The position numbers and the translations under genes are program-made. The notes beneath the pieces were generated by a model. That model saw only the letters and a program-made list of their open reading frames with translations, had not been told where the DNA came from and ran no database searches. Source: Saprospiraceae bacterium (lineage in GTDB: Bacteria; Bacteroidota; Bacteroidia; Chitinophagales; Saprospiraceae). Taken from it: a DNA stretch of 64,000 bases. This document shows positions 53,945-64,000 of this stretch, in pieces. The number at the start of each line of letters is the position of its first letter. The stretch's first letter is position 1. The stretch lies in the NCBI GenBank assembly GCA_016714785.1, contig JADKCC010000002.1, positions 62,001 through 126,000 of the forward strand, given 5' to 3'.

Positions 53945-55402
53945 TTAAGAAAACATACCTATTGGCATATAATTATTGGGGACTGGTGAAGGACAAGATG
54001 CAGAATAAAAATTACACAGATTAGGCAAAATGTAATCCAAATCATTGGGAGAAACACCATACCATAAAGCGAGCTCTGCATAAAACTCATCTACCGAAGT
54101 GGTAGGTAGGATTCTTCCTCGCGAACTAAGATTAAAATCATTGTTGGTCAAGGCCAATGAAGGGTAAGTACCATAAACCTGACCTCCCTGGATCGCACCT
54201 CCCATTATCATTTGATTTCCTCCCCATGCGTGATCTGACCCATTACCGTTGGAAGTAAGCGTTCGGGCAAAATCAGAAATTGTAAAAGTGGTCACCTTAT
54301 CATGCAATCCTATTTCTTTCATAGCATCATTAAACTCAGACATAGCATTACTTAAGACAGGCAACATGGCTGCTTGGCTAGTAAGTACATTATCATGATG
54401 GTCCCAACCACCATAAGTAACATAAAAAATCTGTCTATTTGCTCCCAAAAACGACCTTACACTAATGAGCTCAGCAATTTTTTTCAGATCTTGTGAAAGA
54501 CCTGATGTAGAAAAAGTAGTATTCAAAGGAATCACATTTTCCAACCCTATTCTAAACTTATCAATGCTTTCTATAGATTGTTTGGTTATATTTCCAAGTG
54601 TTTTTTGAAAAACATTGGAATACTCTTGTTCCACCATATTATTGATAGCCGTATTTCTCAAAGCTGTCTTGTATCCGGCATCACTCCACCAAGAAGGAAA
54701 TGGTGTAAAACCAATATTGGCAGCCGTAGTACTCCTGCTGATGGAATATTCATTATACATATTTCCAGCCTGAAATCTATTTTTGCCACTTAAAGAAATA
54801 TTTAGAGATATCTCTGGAATAGTATTCATATCATGTAATAAATCCGCTATACGTCCAGCAACACCTACAGCAGATCTGCTTTGAGGCACTGATGTTTGCC
54901 ATTGCATAATCTGATCAGAATGCGAATAAAGTCCAAGGGGTATTTTTTTAGTCCCTGAATTATATTGCGCACTATTGGCGATTGGCTCAATTAAAGTCCC
55001 TATATTGGCAAGGAAGGATAAATCACCACTATCAAACATATCCCTGACTTTGGTCATGCCAGCATGTACACCATACGTTTTACCATTATTGTTAAAGTCT
55101 AAAGGCAATATCTGTGCGGGATTTGCAGTATTACTAAGCGCTAATGCTCCTCTTGTGGCTACGTAAGAATTATATTCACTAGTTTCTGTTGGTATTAATA
55201 CATTGTGTGTATCGCATCCGCCTGCTAGTAGAATACAAACCATTGCCTTATAATCTCCGGTATTTGCCAATATGTGTGGTCTTGCTGCCAATGTATTGAT
55301 AGCACCAAGATTGAGTATCGATGACAAAAAAGCCATTGATCCTACAGCCGAACAACTTGCTTCTCCCAAAAACTGCCTTCTATTTATTTTTCTTTTTGAC
55401 AT
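53945..55402 (-). CDS. DUF1501-family exported protein
   Basis: 485 residues. N-terminal twin-arginine-like signal (KINRRQFLGEASCSAVG). The body matches DUF1501, a sulfatase/phosphatase-like fold: MVCILLAGGCDTHN, YSHSDQIMQWQTS, YGGWDHHDN, and TFTISDFARTL...GSDHAWGGNQMIMG. DUF1501 and DUF1800 genes are almost always paired, as here (2 nt apart). Biochemical role unknown. Confidence 0.88.
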   Translation of the reverse strand: MSKRKINRRQFLGEASCSAVGSMAFLSSILNLGAINTLAARPHILANTGDYKAMVCILLAGGCDTHNVLIPTETSEYNSYVATRGALALSNTANPAQILPLDFNNNGKTYGVHAGMTKVRDMFDSGDLSFLANIGTLIEPIANSAQYNSGTKKIPLGLYSHSDQIMQWQTSVPQSRSAVGVAGRIADLLHDMNTIPEISLNISLSGKNRFQAGNMYNEYSISRSTTAANIGFTPFPSWWSDAGYKTALRNTAINNMVEQEYSNVFQKTLGNITKQSIESIDKFRIGLENVIPLNTTFSTSGLSQDLKKIAELISVRSFLGANRQIFYVTYGGWDHHDNVLTSQAAMLPVLSNAMSEFNDAMKEIGLHDKVTTFTISDFARTLTSNGNGSDHAWGGNQMIMGGAIQGGQVYGTYPSLALTNNDFNLSSRGRILPTTSVDEFYAELALWYGVSPNDLDYILPNLCNFYSASCPSPVPNNYMPIGMFS

Positions 55403-55404
55403 GA

Positions 55405-57189
55405 TTAACGATTTATAAGGTATTCTGGAGACGTCATTAATAAATATATTGCCAATTTTATACGGTCTTCTTTTTCAACGGCTGTTGTATTTGGAAACTC
55501 GACTATAATGTTTTTAATAATTTGCAAAGCATTGTCAGAAACATGACCGTGTGCCAAAAGCAAATTTAGCCTATCCAACAAAATAAGGAGTTTGTCATTA
55601 TCTGTATATGTTGATTCAGGAGATAAATCTAATTTCGATATTTCATCCACATAATGAGCATCTACTTCGTTGGTAAACAAGTCATATTCATCGGCTATAT
55701 CGCCTGAAATCAGCCACCTGTAAAGCCCATTGATAAATCCAGCGATAGTCTGAGCGTCTGTAATTTGAAATTCAGGTGCGACAAGTCCTGCTTCTTCGAT
55801 GGCGCCTATAGGCTGGTAATCCTGTTGGAAAAAATTAAATACGCTCGGAGATGCTAACGGCCTTTGACCAGTATTAAGATAAATATAATTCATATCGTTG
55901 CGATAGTTTCCACTTTGTGTGTAAGTATTAAAAGCTTTATTTATTTGAACATATCTTACAAATGGTTCGCGCAACATTCCATAATCCATGTTTGTAGCCA
56001 TGTCACAACTTTTGGCCTCTGGATCTAAAAGTATTGCTTTTACTACAGCTGCTAAATCCCCTCTCACTCCTTGTCCATTATTAATAAATACATTTGACAC
56101 TCTGTTGATAAATGCCGGACTTGGATTGGACGTGACCAATCTCTGTATTAAAAACTTACCTACAAAAGGTGGTGTGTTCTGATGATTAAATAAATTATCT
56201 AATGCATCTTGTATATCAGCATTGCCATCTATTGGAATCCTATTGGGTACCACAAACCCATTGAGAAGGTTTTTTGTCCCAGGTTCGTGCCAAGTATTCC
56301 ACATAACCATAGGTGCAATATAACTGGTATCATTGAGTGCACTTCTATTCCATTGTGTTCTGTCTGCCCATGTCAATCCAGTAAAGATTTTTGAAAACTC
56401 AATTATATCTCCATTGTCATAAGAAGGTTGAGGTGTACCATTGGTATCTAAAATTACACTGCCGTCATTATTAAGCATCACCGTCCCGATGGTAAAAAGC
56501 TGCATTAACTCACGGGCATAATTTTCATCTGGGAATTGATTTAGTGTAGGATTTGATTTAGGATTATTCAAGTACGTAAGATAAATTCCCATTGCTGGAC
56601 TATAAGTAATATCAGTGAGTAAATCTCTATAATTTCCAAATGCCCTATTTAATAATTTATCATAGTAGGTGCCCATAGCATAAGCAACATTATTAAATGC
56701 GGAGTTTTCAGAAATTACCAACATTTCGCTCAATGCAAAAGCCACTCTTTGTCGCAGTTGATCTGGTGACGACATCAAATATTGCCACCAAGCATAATCC
56801 CACAGTCTGTTTCCTGCACCTGCCGTTGGAGTATTGGTAGAGTCCTTTACCATTTGATGATAAATCCGTATTTGATTTTCTATTGTAAAAGCTCTCGGTA
56901 TAGAAAATTGATTTTCTACCCATTGCTCTATTCCCATTGATGATACTTGATTTATATCTGAATAGTTATAACCCAATGTAGCTTGTGATAAAAATCGGGA
57001 AGCTGCGTTTTCGTTGGGAAGAAATCCCGATTGGTTTAATGTATTTTCTGGCATTCCTGGCGCTACACTACTGCTCACCGATACCGTCACTCCAGTGTAA
57101 CCACCATATCCTAGTATGATCGTATCCAATTGACCAACTAATAAGCAGCTCTGCCATAAAATGGTACAAAGCAAAAATAATTTTTTCAT
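55405..57189 (-). CDS. DUF1800-family exported protein
   Basis: 594 residues with signal peptide (MKKLFLLCTILWQSCLLVGQ). DUF1800 hallmarks: AASRFLSQATLGYNYSDI, LRQRVAFALSEMLVIS, SPAMGIYLTYLNN, PDENYARELMQLFTIGT and the late LREPFVRYV. Partner of the DUF1501 gene. Pairs of this type are thought to act at the cell surface; enzymatic activity is unproven. Confidence 0.88.
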   Translation of the reverse strand: MKKLFLLCTILWQSCLLVGQLDTIILGYGGYTGVTVSVSSSVAPGMPENTLNQSGFLPNENAASRFLSQATLGYNYSDINQVSSMGIEQWVENQFSIPRAFTIENQIRIYHQMVKDSTNTPTAGAGNRLWDYAWWQYLMSSPDQLRQRVAFALSEMLVISENSAFNNVAYAMGTYYDKLLNRAFGNYRDLLTDITYSPAMGIYLTYLNNPKSNPTLNQFPDENYARELMQLFTIGTVMLNNDGSVILDTNGTPQPSYDNGDIIEFSKIFTGLTWADRTQWNRSALNDTSYIAPMVMWNTWHEPGTKNLLNGFVVPNRIPIDGNADIQDALDNLFNHQNTPPFVGKFLIQRLVTSNPSPAFINRVSNVFINNGQGVRGDLAAVVKAILLDPEAKSCDMATNMDYGMLREPFVRYVQINKAFNTYTQSGNYRNDMNYIYLNTGQRPLASPSVFNFFQQDYQPIGAIEEAGLVAPEFQITDAQTIAGFINGLYRWLISGDIADEYDLFTNEVDAHYVDEISKLDLSPESTYTDNDKLLILLDRLNLLLAHGHVSDNALQIIKNIIVEFPNTTAVEKEDRIKLAIYLLMTSPEYLINR

Positions 57190-57194
57190 CTTGC

Positions 57195-57653
57195 TTATTT
57201 TTTATTGGGGATATGCACTTGTTTTAAAGCAAGTATATCTGCTTTAAGTAATTTATTCTCCTCGTCTAGTTTAATAAGATGTTGCCACAACCATTCTATC
57301 TGTTGCAATAATTTAGCGTCCATATTTTTAAGCTCATAACCGTCTTTTACAAGATCGGTAGCTGATGGCATGTCCACTAAATGTTTATTGTTTTCAATTG
57401 ACTTAGCAATATGAGATAATTCTGGAGTGTTCAAAAAAGCATCATCTGACCATTCTGAAGTGGTTTTTAAAGATACCTTTACTCTTTCCGTCAATATGCC
57501 GTTTTGAACATAAAGGTTGTAATTTCCAGGTGTAGTGATTTGACTAGTGTCTCCGATGACTACTTTTCCAGAAGATTTTAACAACAAGACCTCTTGACTA
57601 AAAAGGTGAAATGTAATTAGAGTAAATAAAAGGGTGAAAATTGGGGTTTTCAT
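57195..57653 (-). CDS. Exported protein with C-terminal coiled coil
   Basis: 152 residues, signal peptide (ends HLFSQ). The middle part (PGNYNLYVQNGILTERVKVSLKT) and the helical end (MDAKLLQQIEWLWQHLIKLDEENKLL) are typical of Bacteroidota surface proteins related to tail-fibre/autotransporter stalk ends. Probably oligomeric. First gene of the operon, 5 nt before DUF1800. Confidence 0.7.
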   Translation of the reverse strand: MKTPIFTLLFTLITFHLFSQEVLLLKSSGKVVIGDTSQITTPGNYNLYVQNGILTERVKVSLKTTSEWSDDAFLNTPELSHIAKSIENNKHLVDMPSATDLVKDGYELKNMDAKLLQQIEWLWQHLIKLDEENKLLKADILALKQVHIPNKK

Positions 57654-57902
57654 TTATTATATTTTTTGAAATGCAAACATAAGACAATTGGGTAATATAT
57701 AAATAAGTGTATTCCATGAATTTTAATCTTTTTTTTTAAAGGGTATAAACGGATATTAAGACAAATATCTATATTTTATTATTCGGTACAAAATTGTTGT
57801 ATCTAACGACAAGGTAGTTCGTTTGTGTTTTTATCTAATTACTACTACACAAATCTTCCTACATTTATCTACCTTCGCACTAGCTAACCAAAAATATAAT
57901 CA
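57654..57902. other. Divergent intergenic region before paaZ
   Basis: 249 bp holding the promoters of the exported-protein operon (minus) and paaZ (plus). No full -33/-7 match was found. Confidence 0.35.
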
Positions 57903-59942
57903 ATGAAGTTACGGAATTTTGCACTCGGAAAATGGATAGAAGGCTCAGGAGATGGTCAAGTGCTCTATGATGCCAGTACAGGGACACCAGTAGCCACAGC
58001 CAGTAGCAATGGACTGGATTTTGGCGAAATGCTGGATTTTGGTCGAAAGGTAGGTAACAAAAACCTAAGAAAAATGACCTTTCAGGAGCGAGGCAGAATG
58101 CTCAAAGCACTTGCCCTATATCTTATGGATCGCAAAGAAAAATATTACGAAGTAAGTTACAAAACTGGTGCTACTCGTGTGGACTCATGGATAGATATAG
58201 AAGGTGGTATCGGCAATCTTTTTGCCAATGCAAGTCTCCGACGCAAATTTCCGGATCTTCCATACTATACCGAAGGCGATCCTGTAGGATTAAGCAAAGG
58301 TGGTACTTTCATGGGGCATCACATCTTAGTACCCAAAGAAGGTGTAGCTGTCCATATTAATGCTTTTAACTTTCCCGTATGGGGAATGCTTGAGAAATGT
58401 GCGGTAAATTGGCTCGCTGGAATGCCTGCCATAGTAAAACCAGCTACCTTGACATCTTTTGTGACAGAAGCTGTGGTGAGAGATATCATAGCTTCAGGTA
58501 TTTTGCCAGAAGGAGCACTCCAATTGATTTGTGGTAGTGCACGCACCATACTCGATCACGTCAATTATCAAGATGTGGTCACATTTACAGGTTCTGCTAG
58601 TACAGGTATCATGCTCAAGTCCAATCCCAATATCATCCGTGAAGCGGTACCATTTAATATGGAGGCTGACTCGCTCAATAGTATCATTTTAGGTAAGGAT
58701 GCTGCACCAGGCACAGCAGAGTTTGACCTTTTTATCAAAGAAGTCAGAAAGGAAATGACTATCAAATGTGGTCAAAAATGTACGGCTGTTCGTAGGATTA
58801 TCGTGCCTGCCGATTATATGGAGGATGTCCAAATTTCCATCGGAAAATCACTCACAGGGCTTGCTATCGGAGATCCACGTACAGAAGGTGTACGTATGGG
58901 CGCACTCGCAGGTCAAGAGCAAGTGAAGGAAGTAAAGGAAAAATTAGGTGAGTTGATGTCATTTTCACAATTGGTATATGGTGATTTGGAAAGTTTTGAA
59001 GTCCCACATGGAAATAAAGACAAAGGAGCATATATGGCGCCTATTTTATTGAGAAATGACTGTCCATTCGAGCAATTAGGGACACATGAAATAGAAGCGT
59101 TTGGCCCTGTATCTACCATGATGCCTTATCATGACCTAGACGAAGCAATAGAGTTGGTCAGAAAAGGAAGAGGATCTCTGTGTAGTTCTATCGTCACTTT
59201 TGATGATAAAATCGCTCGCGAATATGTGGTTAATGCCGCAACACATCATGGTAGAATTTTAGTGCTCAACCGCGAATCTGCCAAAGAAAGTACTGGTCAT
59301 GGATCACCTATGCCGTTGCTCGTACATGGTGGACCGGGTAGAGCAGGTGGCGGAGAGGAAATGGGAGGCATACGTGGTGTAAAACATTATATGCAACGAT
59401 GTGCCATCCAAGGAACGCCTACAACGCTTTCTCACATCACCCAACAATATCAGTATGGCGGCAAATATATCGAAGACGTCAAACATCCATTCAAAAAATA
59501 CTTTGATGAGCTGGAAATAGGCGAAACACTCATCACGCATAAACGTACTGTAACAGACGCCGATATCGTCAATTTTGCCAATGTATCTTGGGACCATTTT
59601 TATGCACATACGGATGCTACATCTCTTGAAGGCACACCATTTACTCAGAGAGTGGCACATGGCTATTTCGTGCTATCAGCCGCTGCAGGCCTATTTGTAG
59701 ATGCAGCAAAGGGTCCTGTCATGCTCAATTATGGCCTAGAAGAGTGTCGGTTTACCAAGCCCGTTTATCCTGGAATGACCATAGGCGTAAGACTTACTGT
59801 TAAAGAAAAAGTAGCACAAGAAAAAAGAGAAGACGAAGATTACACCAAAGGTATTGTCAAATGGCTCGTAGATGTCTATGATGAGACCGGTGAGACAGTA
59901 GCGATTGCGACTATTTTGACGATGGTGAAGATGAAGGGATGA
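57903..59942 (+). CDS. paaZ: Bifunctional PaaZ: aldehyde dehydrogenase and oxepin-CoA hydrolase
   Basis: 679 residues. The N-terminal ~520 are an aldehyde dehydrogenase with VTFTGSASTG and catalytic Cys in KCGQKCTAVRRI. The C-terminal ~150 are a MaoC-like hydratase with DHFYAHTDATSLEGTPF and RVAHGYFVLS. PaaZ opens the oxepin-CoA ring and oxidises the aldehyde in phenylacetate degradation. No other paa gene lies in the window. Codon usage and GC look higher than in the neighbours, as expected for a well-expressed core gene. Confidence 0.92.
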   Translation: MKLRNFALGKWIEGSGDGQVLYDASTGTPVATASSNGLDFGEMLDFGRKVGNKNLRKMTFQERGRMLKALALYLMDRKEKYYEVSYKTGATRVDSWIDIEGGIGNLFANASLRRKFPDLPYYTEGDPVGLSKGGTFMGHHILVPKEGVAVHINAFNFPVWGMLEKCAVNWLAGMPAIVKPATLTSFVTEAVVRDIIASGILPEGALQLICGSARTILDHVNYQDVVTFTGSASTGIMLKSNPNIIREAVPFNMEADSLNSIILGKDAAPGTAEFDLFIKEVRKEMTIKCGQKCTAVRRIIVPADYMEDVQISIGKSLTGLAIGDPRTEGVRMGALAGQEQVKEVKEKLGELMSFSQLVYGDLESFEVPHGNKDKGAYMAPILLRNDCPFEQLGTHEIEAFGPVSTMMPYHDLDEAIELVRKGRGSLCSSIVTFDDKIAREYVVNAATHHGRILVLNRESAKESTGHGSPMPLLVHGGPGRAGGGEEMGGIRGVKHYMQRCAIQGTPTTLSHITQQYQYGGKYIEDVKHPFKKYFDELEIGETLITHKRTVTDADIVNFANVSWDHFYAHTDATSLEGTPFTQRVAHGYFVLSAAAGLFVDAAKGPVMLNYGLEECRFTKPVYPGMTIGVRLTVKEKVAQEKREDEDYTKGIVKWLVDVYDETGETVAIATILTMVKMKG

Positions 59943-60038
59943 TAGATAATAAAGCTTATAAGATTTAGAAAAGTTTGGATAACAAACTTTAATGTCTATA
60001 TATTTTTGATTGATTAACTTTGCAAAAATAATTATCCA

Positions 60039-63000
60039 ATGATCTTAGATAATCAAAATCAAAACTTAAAAGTACATGAGTGGATCGATCAAAATATATC
60101 AAATGGCTCATTAGATATAGTAACAGGCTATTTCACGATTGGTGCACTGGCTTTTTTGTCTGATAAAACCAATGAAAAAATCAATGAATACCGACTTATT
60201 ATTGGTGATATTGTATCTTCTGGTGACCAAAATATCAAGTCTATTGATTTATTGAATGAAAACTTAAGCGTAGATGGAGCATTGGGTTTAAGCAAATGGG
60301 CCAAAGAAGCTGTAAAGTTTCTAAAACAAAATAAAGTCGAATGTAAAACCCTTGAGCCCAATTTTTGCCATGCCAAGCTATATCTATCAAAAGCAGCCAA
60401 TAAAAATGCTATGCAAGAAACCTACATCATGGGTAGTAGCAACTTGACAGAAGCCGGCATAGGATTGATCCAAAATAAAAATGTTGAACTCAATGTTGCA
60501 GGTACAGGAACGGAATCAACCTACAGAGAACTGCGAGATTGGTTTGAAGATTTGTGGAATAAACCACAAGCTCATCTTACCAAAACGATAAAGAATACAG
60601 ATGGTAAAGAACAAAAAGTAAATTTCAAACAGTATTTAATTGATGAAATTTCACGTTTATTTAAGGTTTACACTCCTTTAGATATTTACAACAAAATTCT
60701 ATTCACCCTTTTTCAAGGTGAAGACGATAGTGATTTTCAAAAGGAAATAGGTCGATTAGAAAGCACACAGATTTATCGAAAGCTGTTTCCTTTCCAACAA
60801 ATAGGTGTCATAAATTTGATCAAAATACTCAACAAATATGACGGGGCTATCCTTGCTGATGCAGTGGGATTGGGAAAAACATGGTCTACATTGGCTGTCA
60901 TCAAGTATTTCCAAAATAAAGGGAGAGAAACCATATTGCTCTGTCCTAAGAAGCTGGAGCAAAACTGGATGCAGTTTAAAAAAAGGCAAAACAGTATTTT
61001 TGAAAATGATAACTTTGATTATGAAATAAGATTTCACACGGATTTTTCTGAAAAAATGATCGAAAAGTCAAAGTTCAATCTAGAATACATAACCAATGAT
61101 AAACCTAAGCTTTTTGTCATAGATGAAAGTCATAATTTGCGCAATGATAAGTCAGCCAGATACAAAGTATTAGTAGATGAAATACTCAAGAAGGCCAAGG
61201 GTGATTGTAAGGTTTTACTACTTTCTGCAACGCCAATTAATAATAATTTCAAAGACGTAAGGAATCAGTTTGCCTTGATGACACGTGGCAACAACCAAGG
61301 ATTTGCAGAGACTCTTGATGTCCGAAATTTAGAATATACCTTCAAAAAAGTACAGAAAATATTTAATGAGTGGAACACCAAAGGCGATGAGACACTTTCA
61401 GATTTCTATAAAAACATTCACAGTAGTGACTTTTTTAAGCTTACAGAACATCTTGTAATTTCCAGGACAAGAAAGCACATCAGGTCACATTTTGACAGTC
61501 ATCTGCATTTTCCTAAGGTATTGAAGCCAAAAAATATCTATAAAACACCTTTACAATTGGGCGACTTTGATGATTTGCCTGATTTGATGGAAAAATTGAA
61601 CCTAAACTTATCTGCATACCAACCTTCTCAATTTACGCTTACCATAGAAGAACTCGAAGCCAAGCAAAATGAGAAAAAAAATAAGGGTGTCAAAGATGCT
61701 ATATTAAAAGATGACCTGCAAAGAGAATTTTTTGGTAAGAATGATGAAAATTCTCATGCTAAAAAGACTGGAATCGTCTTGGTTGGCCTTTAGAAATACC
61801 ATCAATAATATTTATGATCATCACGAAAATGCACTAAGAAAGATTAAGGAATTTCAGGAATTGCGCAAAGAATCCGAAATGATAGGAATGAATATTGGGT
61901 CAGATGAAGGAGATGAGGATATTTTTCTTAAATTAGAAGGCATTGAATTGGGCAAAAAGAATCCGATAAAACTCACTGAAATAGAACGTGCAGGAAGATT
62001 GGATGATTTTAAAGATGCTATCAGAGGCGATAAGGAAAAACTGTTGATCATAAAAAATAACGTTTCTGATTTTGAAGCTGATTTTAAGAAAAATCAAAAC
62101 AAAGACATCAAGCTCAAAGAATTACTTAATATCATTGATGAAAAACAAAGTAGAGAAAATAAAAAAATAGTCATTTTTACGGCATATGCAGATACTGCCC
62201 GTTACCTTTTTGATGTCATATCTTCATCAGGATATCAATCAGGACTTGTATTTGGTGACAGTGCTTACAAATATAGCTTGGAACAAAAGACAGAGATACA
62301 GACATTGCTCATGCATTTTGCGCCATACACCAAACTATTTCTAGAAAAGCAATGGACTGAATTTCACGCAGATAAAATCAAAGAAAATTATAGTCTTTGG
62401 AAAGATTATATCCAAGTCAATCATGATCATATACATCAAATTCTTGAGCAACCGATAGATATTTTGATTACAACTGATGTGCTATCAGAAGGTCAAAATC
62501 TCCAAGATGCAGATATGGTTATCAATTATGACGTGCATTGGAATCCTGTCCGGGTCATTCAGAGATTCGGTCGTGTGGATCGTATTGGATCTCCCAATGA
62601 TACTATAGAATGTATCAATTTTTGGCCTGCTAAAAGTATTAATGACTATATCAATCTCAAAAAAAGAGTGGAAACACGTATGGCTGTCATGCAGTTTATC
62701 GGGAGTGAAGTGATCAAGGATTTTACAGATGACTTTGCACAAATGGCCGAAAATCCACTCGAACAAAGGCAAAATGATGGGTTGCTCAAGCAAATGGAAG
62801 GGAAAATAGAAGATCTCGATGGCGAGCATAGCCTAGGTTTTGATGATTTTTCATTTGATATCTATAAACAGCAACTCTACGATACCATACAATCCAAAAG
62901 TAAAGAAATGCTCGATCTGCCTAATGGTATTTTTTCAGGATTCGAAGTGAAATCTAAAGGAGATATTCCTGAAGGCATTATCGTACTCCTAGGTATGAAA

Positions 63001-63405
63001 CCACGAAAAGATCACACATACGCCAGTTATTTTTTAGTATATCTCAAAGATGAAGACGGACTTCCGTATTCTGATAATATGAAGGTAGTCTTGGAAATCA
63101 TCAATCAATACAAAAATGAAGATCGGATTGTTCCTGCTCAGGTCGATAACGGTGATAGTCCACTGTTGCAAAAATGGCAAAACCATATCGAAAAATGGAT
63201 AGAAAGCCAACATACAGCGTACACAGCCGATGAAGACGGAAATATACAAAGTGTCGCAGGTAAAGCTGATCTTGACCTGCTCAATGCTATCAAAGGAGGT
63301 AGTAAGTCTGCAATCAACCAAATAAAGGAAAGTGGTACGGCGTCTGATCGGTACCGAAAGGGAAATTTTGATGTGATCACTTGGCTAACTGTGTCTAAAT
63401 CTTAA
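60039..63405 (+). CDS. PLD-nuclease/SNF2-type helicase (one frameshift)
   Basis: About 1120 residues when joined. N-terminal phospholipase-D-like nuclease domain: HAKLYLS (~111) and GSSNLTEAGIG (~132) followed by Glu in NVELNV. Then a superfamily 2 helicase: Walker A AVGLGKTWS (~275), DESHNLRN (~360), LLSATPINN, and C-terminal LITTDVLSEGQNLQDA and QRFGRVDRIGS. The frame shifts at 61728-61733, where six T occur; five T give LQREFLVRMMKIL and continue LKRLESSWLAF. Proteins with this layout sit in restriction or other defence loci. The next gene is Bro-N. Confidence 0.85.
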
Positions 63406-63491
63406 ATAATGGTTGGCAGATTTTATACTCAAAGGTATTACAAAATATAAACGTGATTATTTAGAATTGAAAGTTTTAAAAAAATAGTAAA

Positions 63492-64000
63492 ATGAGTGCA
63501 ATAAAACTATTTGAAGACAAAAAAGTAAGAAGTCATTATGATCCTGAAAAAGAAATTTGGTATTTCAGTATTGTGGATATTGTAGGTATCCTAACCGACC
63601 AGCCTACTGTTGATAGGGCAAGAAATTATTGGAAAGTACTTAAAAACAGACTTAAAAAAGAGGGAAATGAGTCGGTTACAAACTGTAACCAACTGAAATT
63701 AAAGTCGGAAGATGGTAAATTTTATAAAACGGATGTTGGCAATGTGGAAGATATTTTTCGGCTTATCCAATCTATACCTTCACCCAAGGCAGAACCTTTT
63801 AAACAATGGCTTGCAAAAGTGGGTTACGAAAGGTTGCAGGAAATACAGGATCCAAGCTTGAGTTTGGACAGAGCTCGAGAAAATTGGCAAAAAATAGGTC
63901 GTTCTGAGAAGTGGATTCAACAGCGGATGACTGGGCAAGAAACAAGAAATAAATTGACCGATTATTGGAAAGAAAGCGGTGTAACACAACAAGATGAATT
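63492..64000 (+). CDS. Bro-N domain protein (DinD/antirepressor-like), cut by window end
   Basis: 169 residues so far, no stop. It starts MSAIKLFEDKKVRSHYDPEK. The Bro-N domain reads YFSIVDIVGILTDQP, YWKVLKNRLKKEG and DIFRLIQSIPSPKAEPFKQW, then ERLQEIQDPSLSLDRARENW as in DinD-like proteins. Such proteins occur beside phage and restriction genes. It lies 86 nt downstream of the PLD-helicase on the same strand. Confidence 0.8.
   Translation, partial: MSAIKLFEDKKVRSHYDPEKEIWYFSIVDIVGILTDQPTVDRARNYWKVLKNRLKKEGNESVTNCNQLKLKSEDGKFYKTDVGNVEDIFRLIQSIPSPKAEPFKQWLAKVGYERLQEIQDPSLSLDRARENWQKIGRSEKWIQQRMTGQETRNKLTDYWKESGVTQQDE

Noticed and set aside
1..64000. CRISPR arrays, rRNA and tRNA genes
   Set aside because: No regularly spaced repeat-spacer pattern, no rRNA-like stretch and no convincing tRNA T-loop context were found by eye.

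Overview
The window is AT-rich bacterial DNA from a member of the Bacteroidota; a Saprospiria-like lineage is my guess. The evidence is: a type IX secretion (Por) C-terminal domain on a secreted protease; families largely confined to this phylum (DUF6427, DUF4783, DUF4286, LytS/LytTR sets, DUF1501/DUF1800 pairs, OMP beta-barrel ends); promoter-like TTG-N20-TAnnTTTG boxes; and almost no Shine-Dalgarno sequences.

Layout. 1-10.98 kb: the end of an outer-membrane barrel, a membrane protein/XRE pair, three overlapping LytS-type histidine kinases, a DUF6624 protein, a secreted metalloprotease and a LytTR response regulator. 11-22.7 kb: core genes uvrA, purL, an RND exporter, a HEAT-cyclophilin lipoprotein and smpB. 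22.7-36.8 kb: an accessory and decaying zone with two copies of an IS66-like MITE, a family of 0.5-0.6 kb repeats made of serial hairpins, a broken amine oxidase, an Imm32-like protein, a HigBA remnant, the 'mobile mystery' A/B pair with phased operators, a HEPN-like remnant, and a two-gene ATPase/TPR operon. 36.8-40.7 kb: mnmE, a Crp/Fnr regulator and an ABC exporter. 40.9-42 kb: more hairpin repeats beside an orphan antitoxin-like gene. 42-51.5 kb: acetyltransferase, polysaccharide deacetylase, gpmI, polyprenyl synthase, DUF6427, and DsbD with a small DsbD-N relative. 51.5-57.7 kb: a four-gene operon for exported proteins (coiled-coil protein, DUF1800, DUF1501, PA14/F5-8C). 57.9-60 kb: paaZ. 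60-64 kb: a PLD-nuclease/SNF2 helicase and a Bro-N protein, probably the start of a defence or restriction locus cut by the window edge.

How parts work together: the kinases and the LytTR regulator form a likely signalling set although they are not adjacent; Crp/Fnr and mnmE are closely spaced on one strand; the exported-protein operon has gaps of 2-19 nt. Many reading frames are broken by single-base changes, mostly in homopolymers, including in housekeeping genes (gpmI, mnmE). Either the assembly carries indel errors or the genome is decaying. The nonsense and multiple lesions in 24-36 kb look more like real decay.
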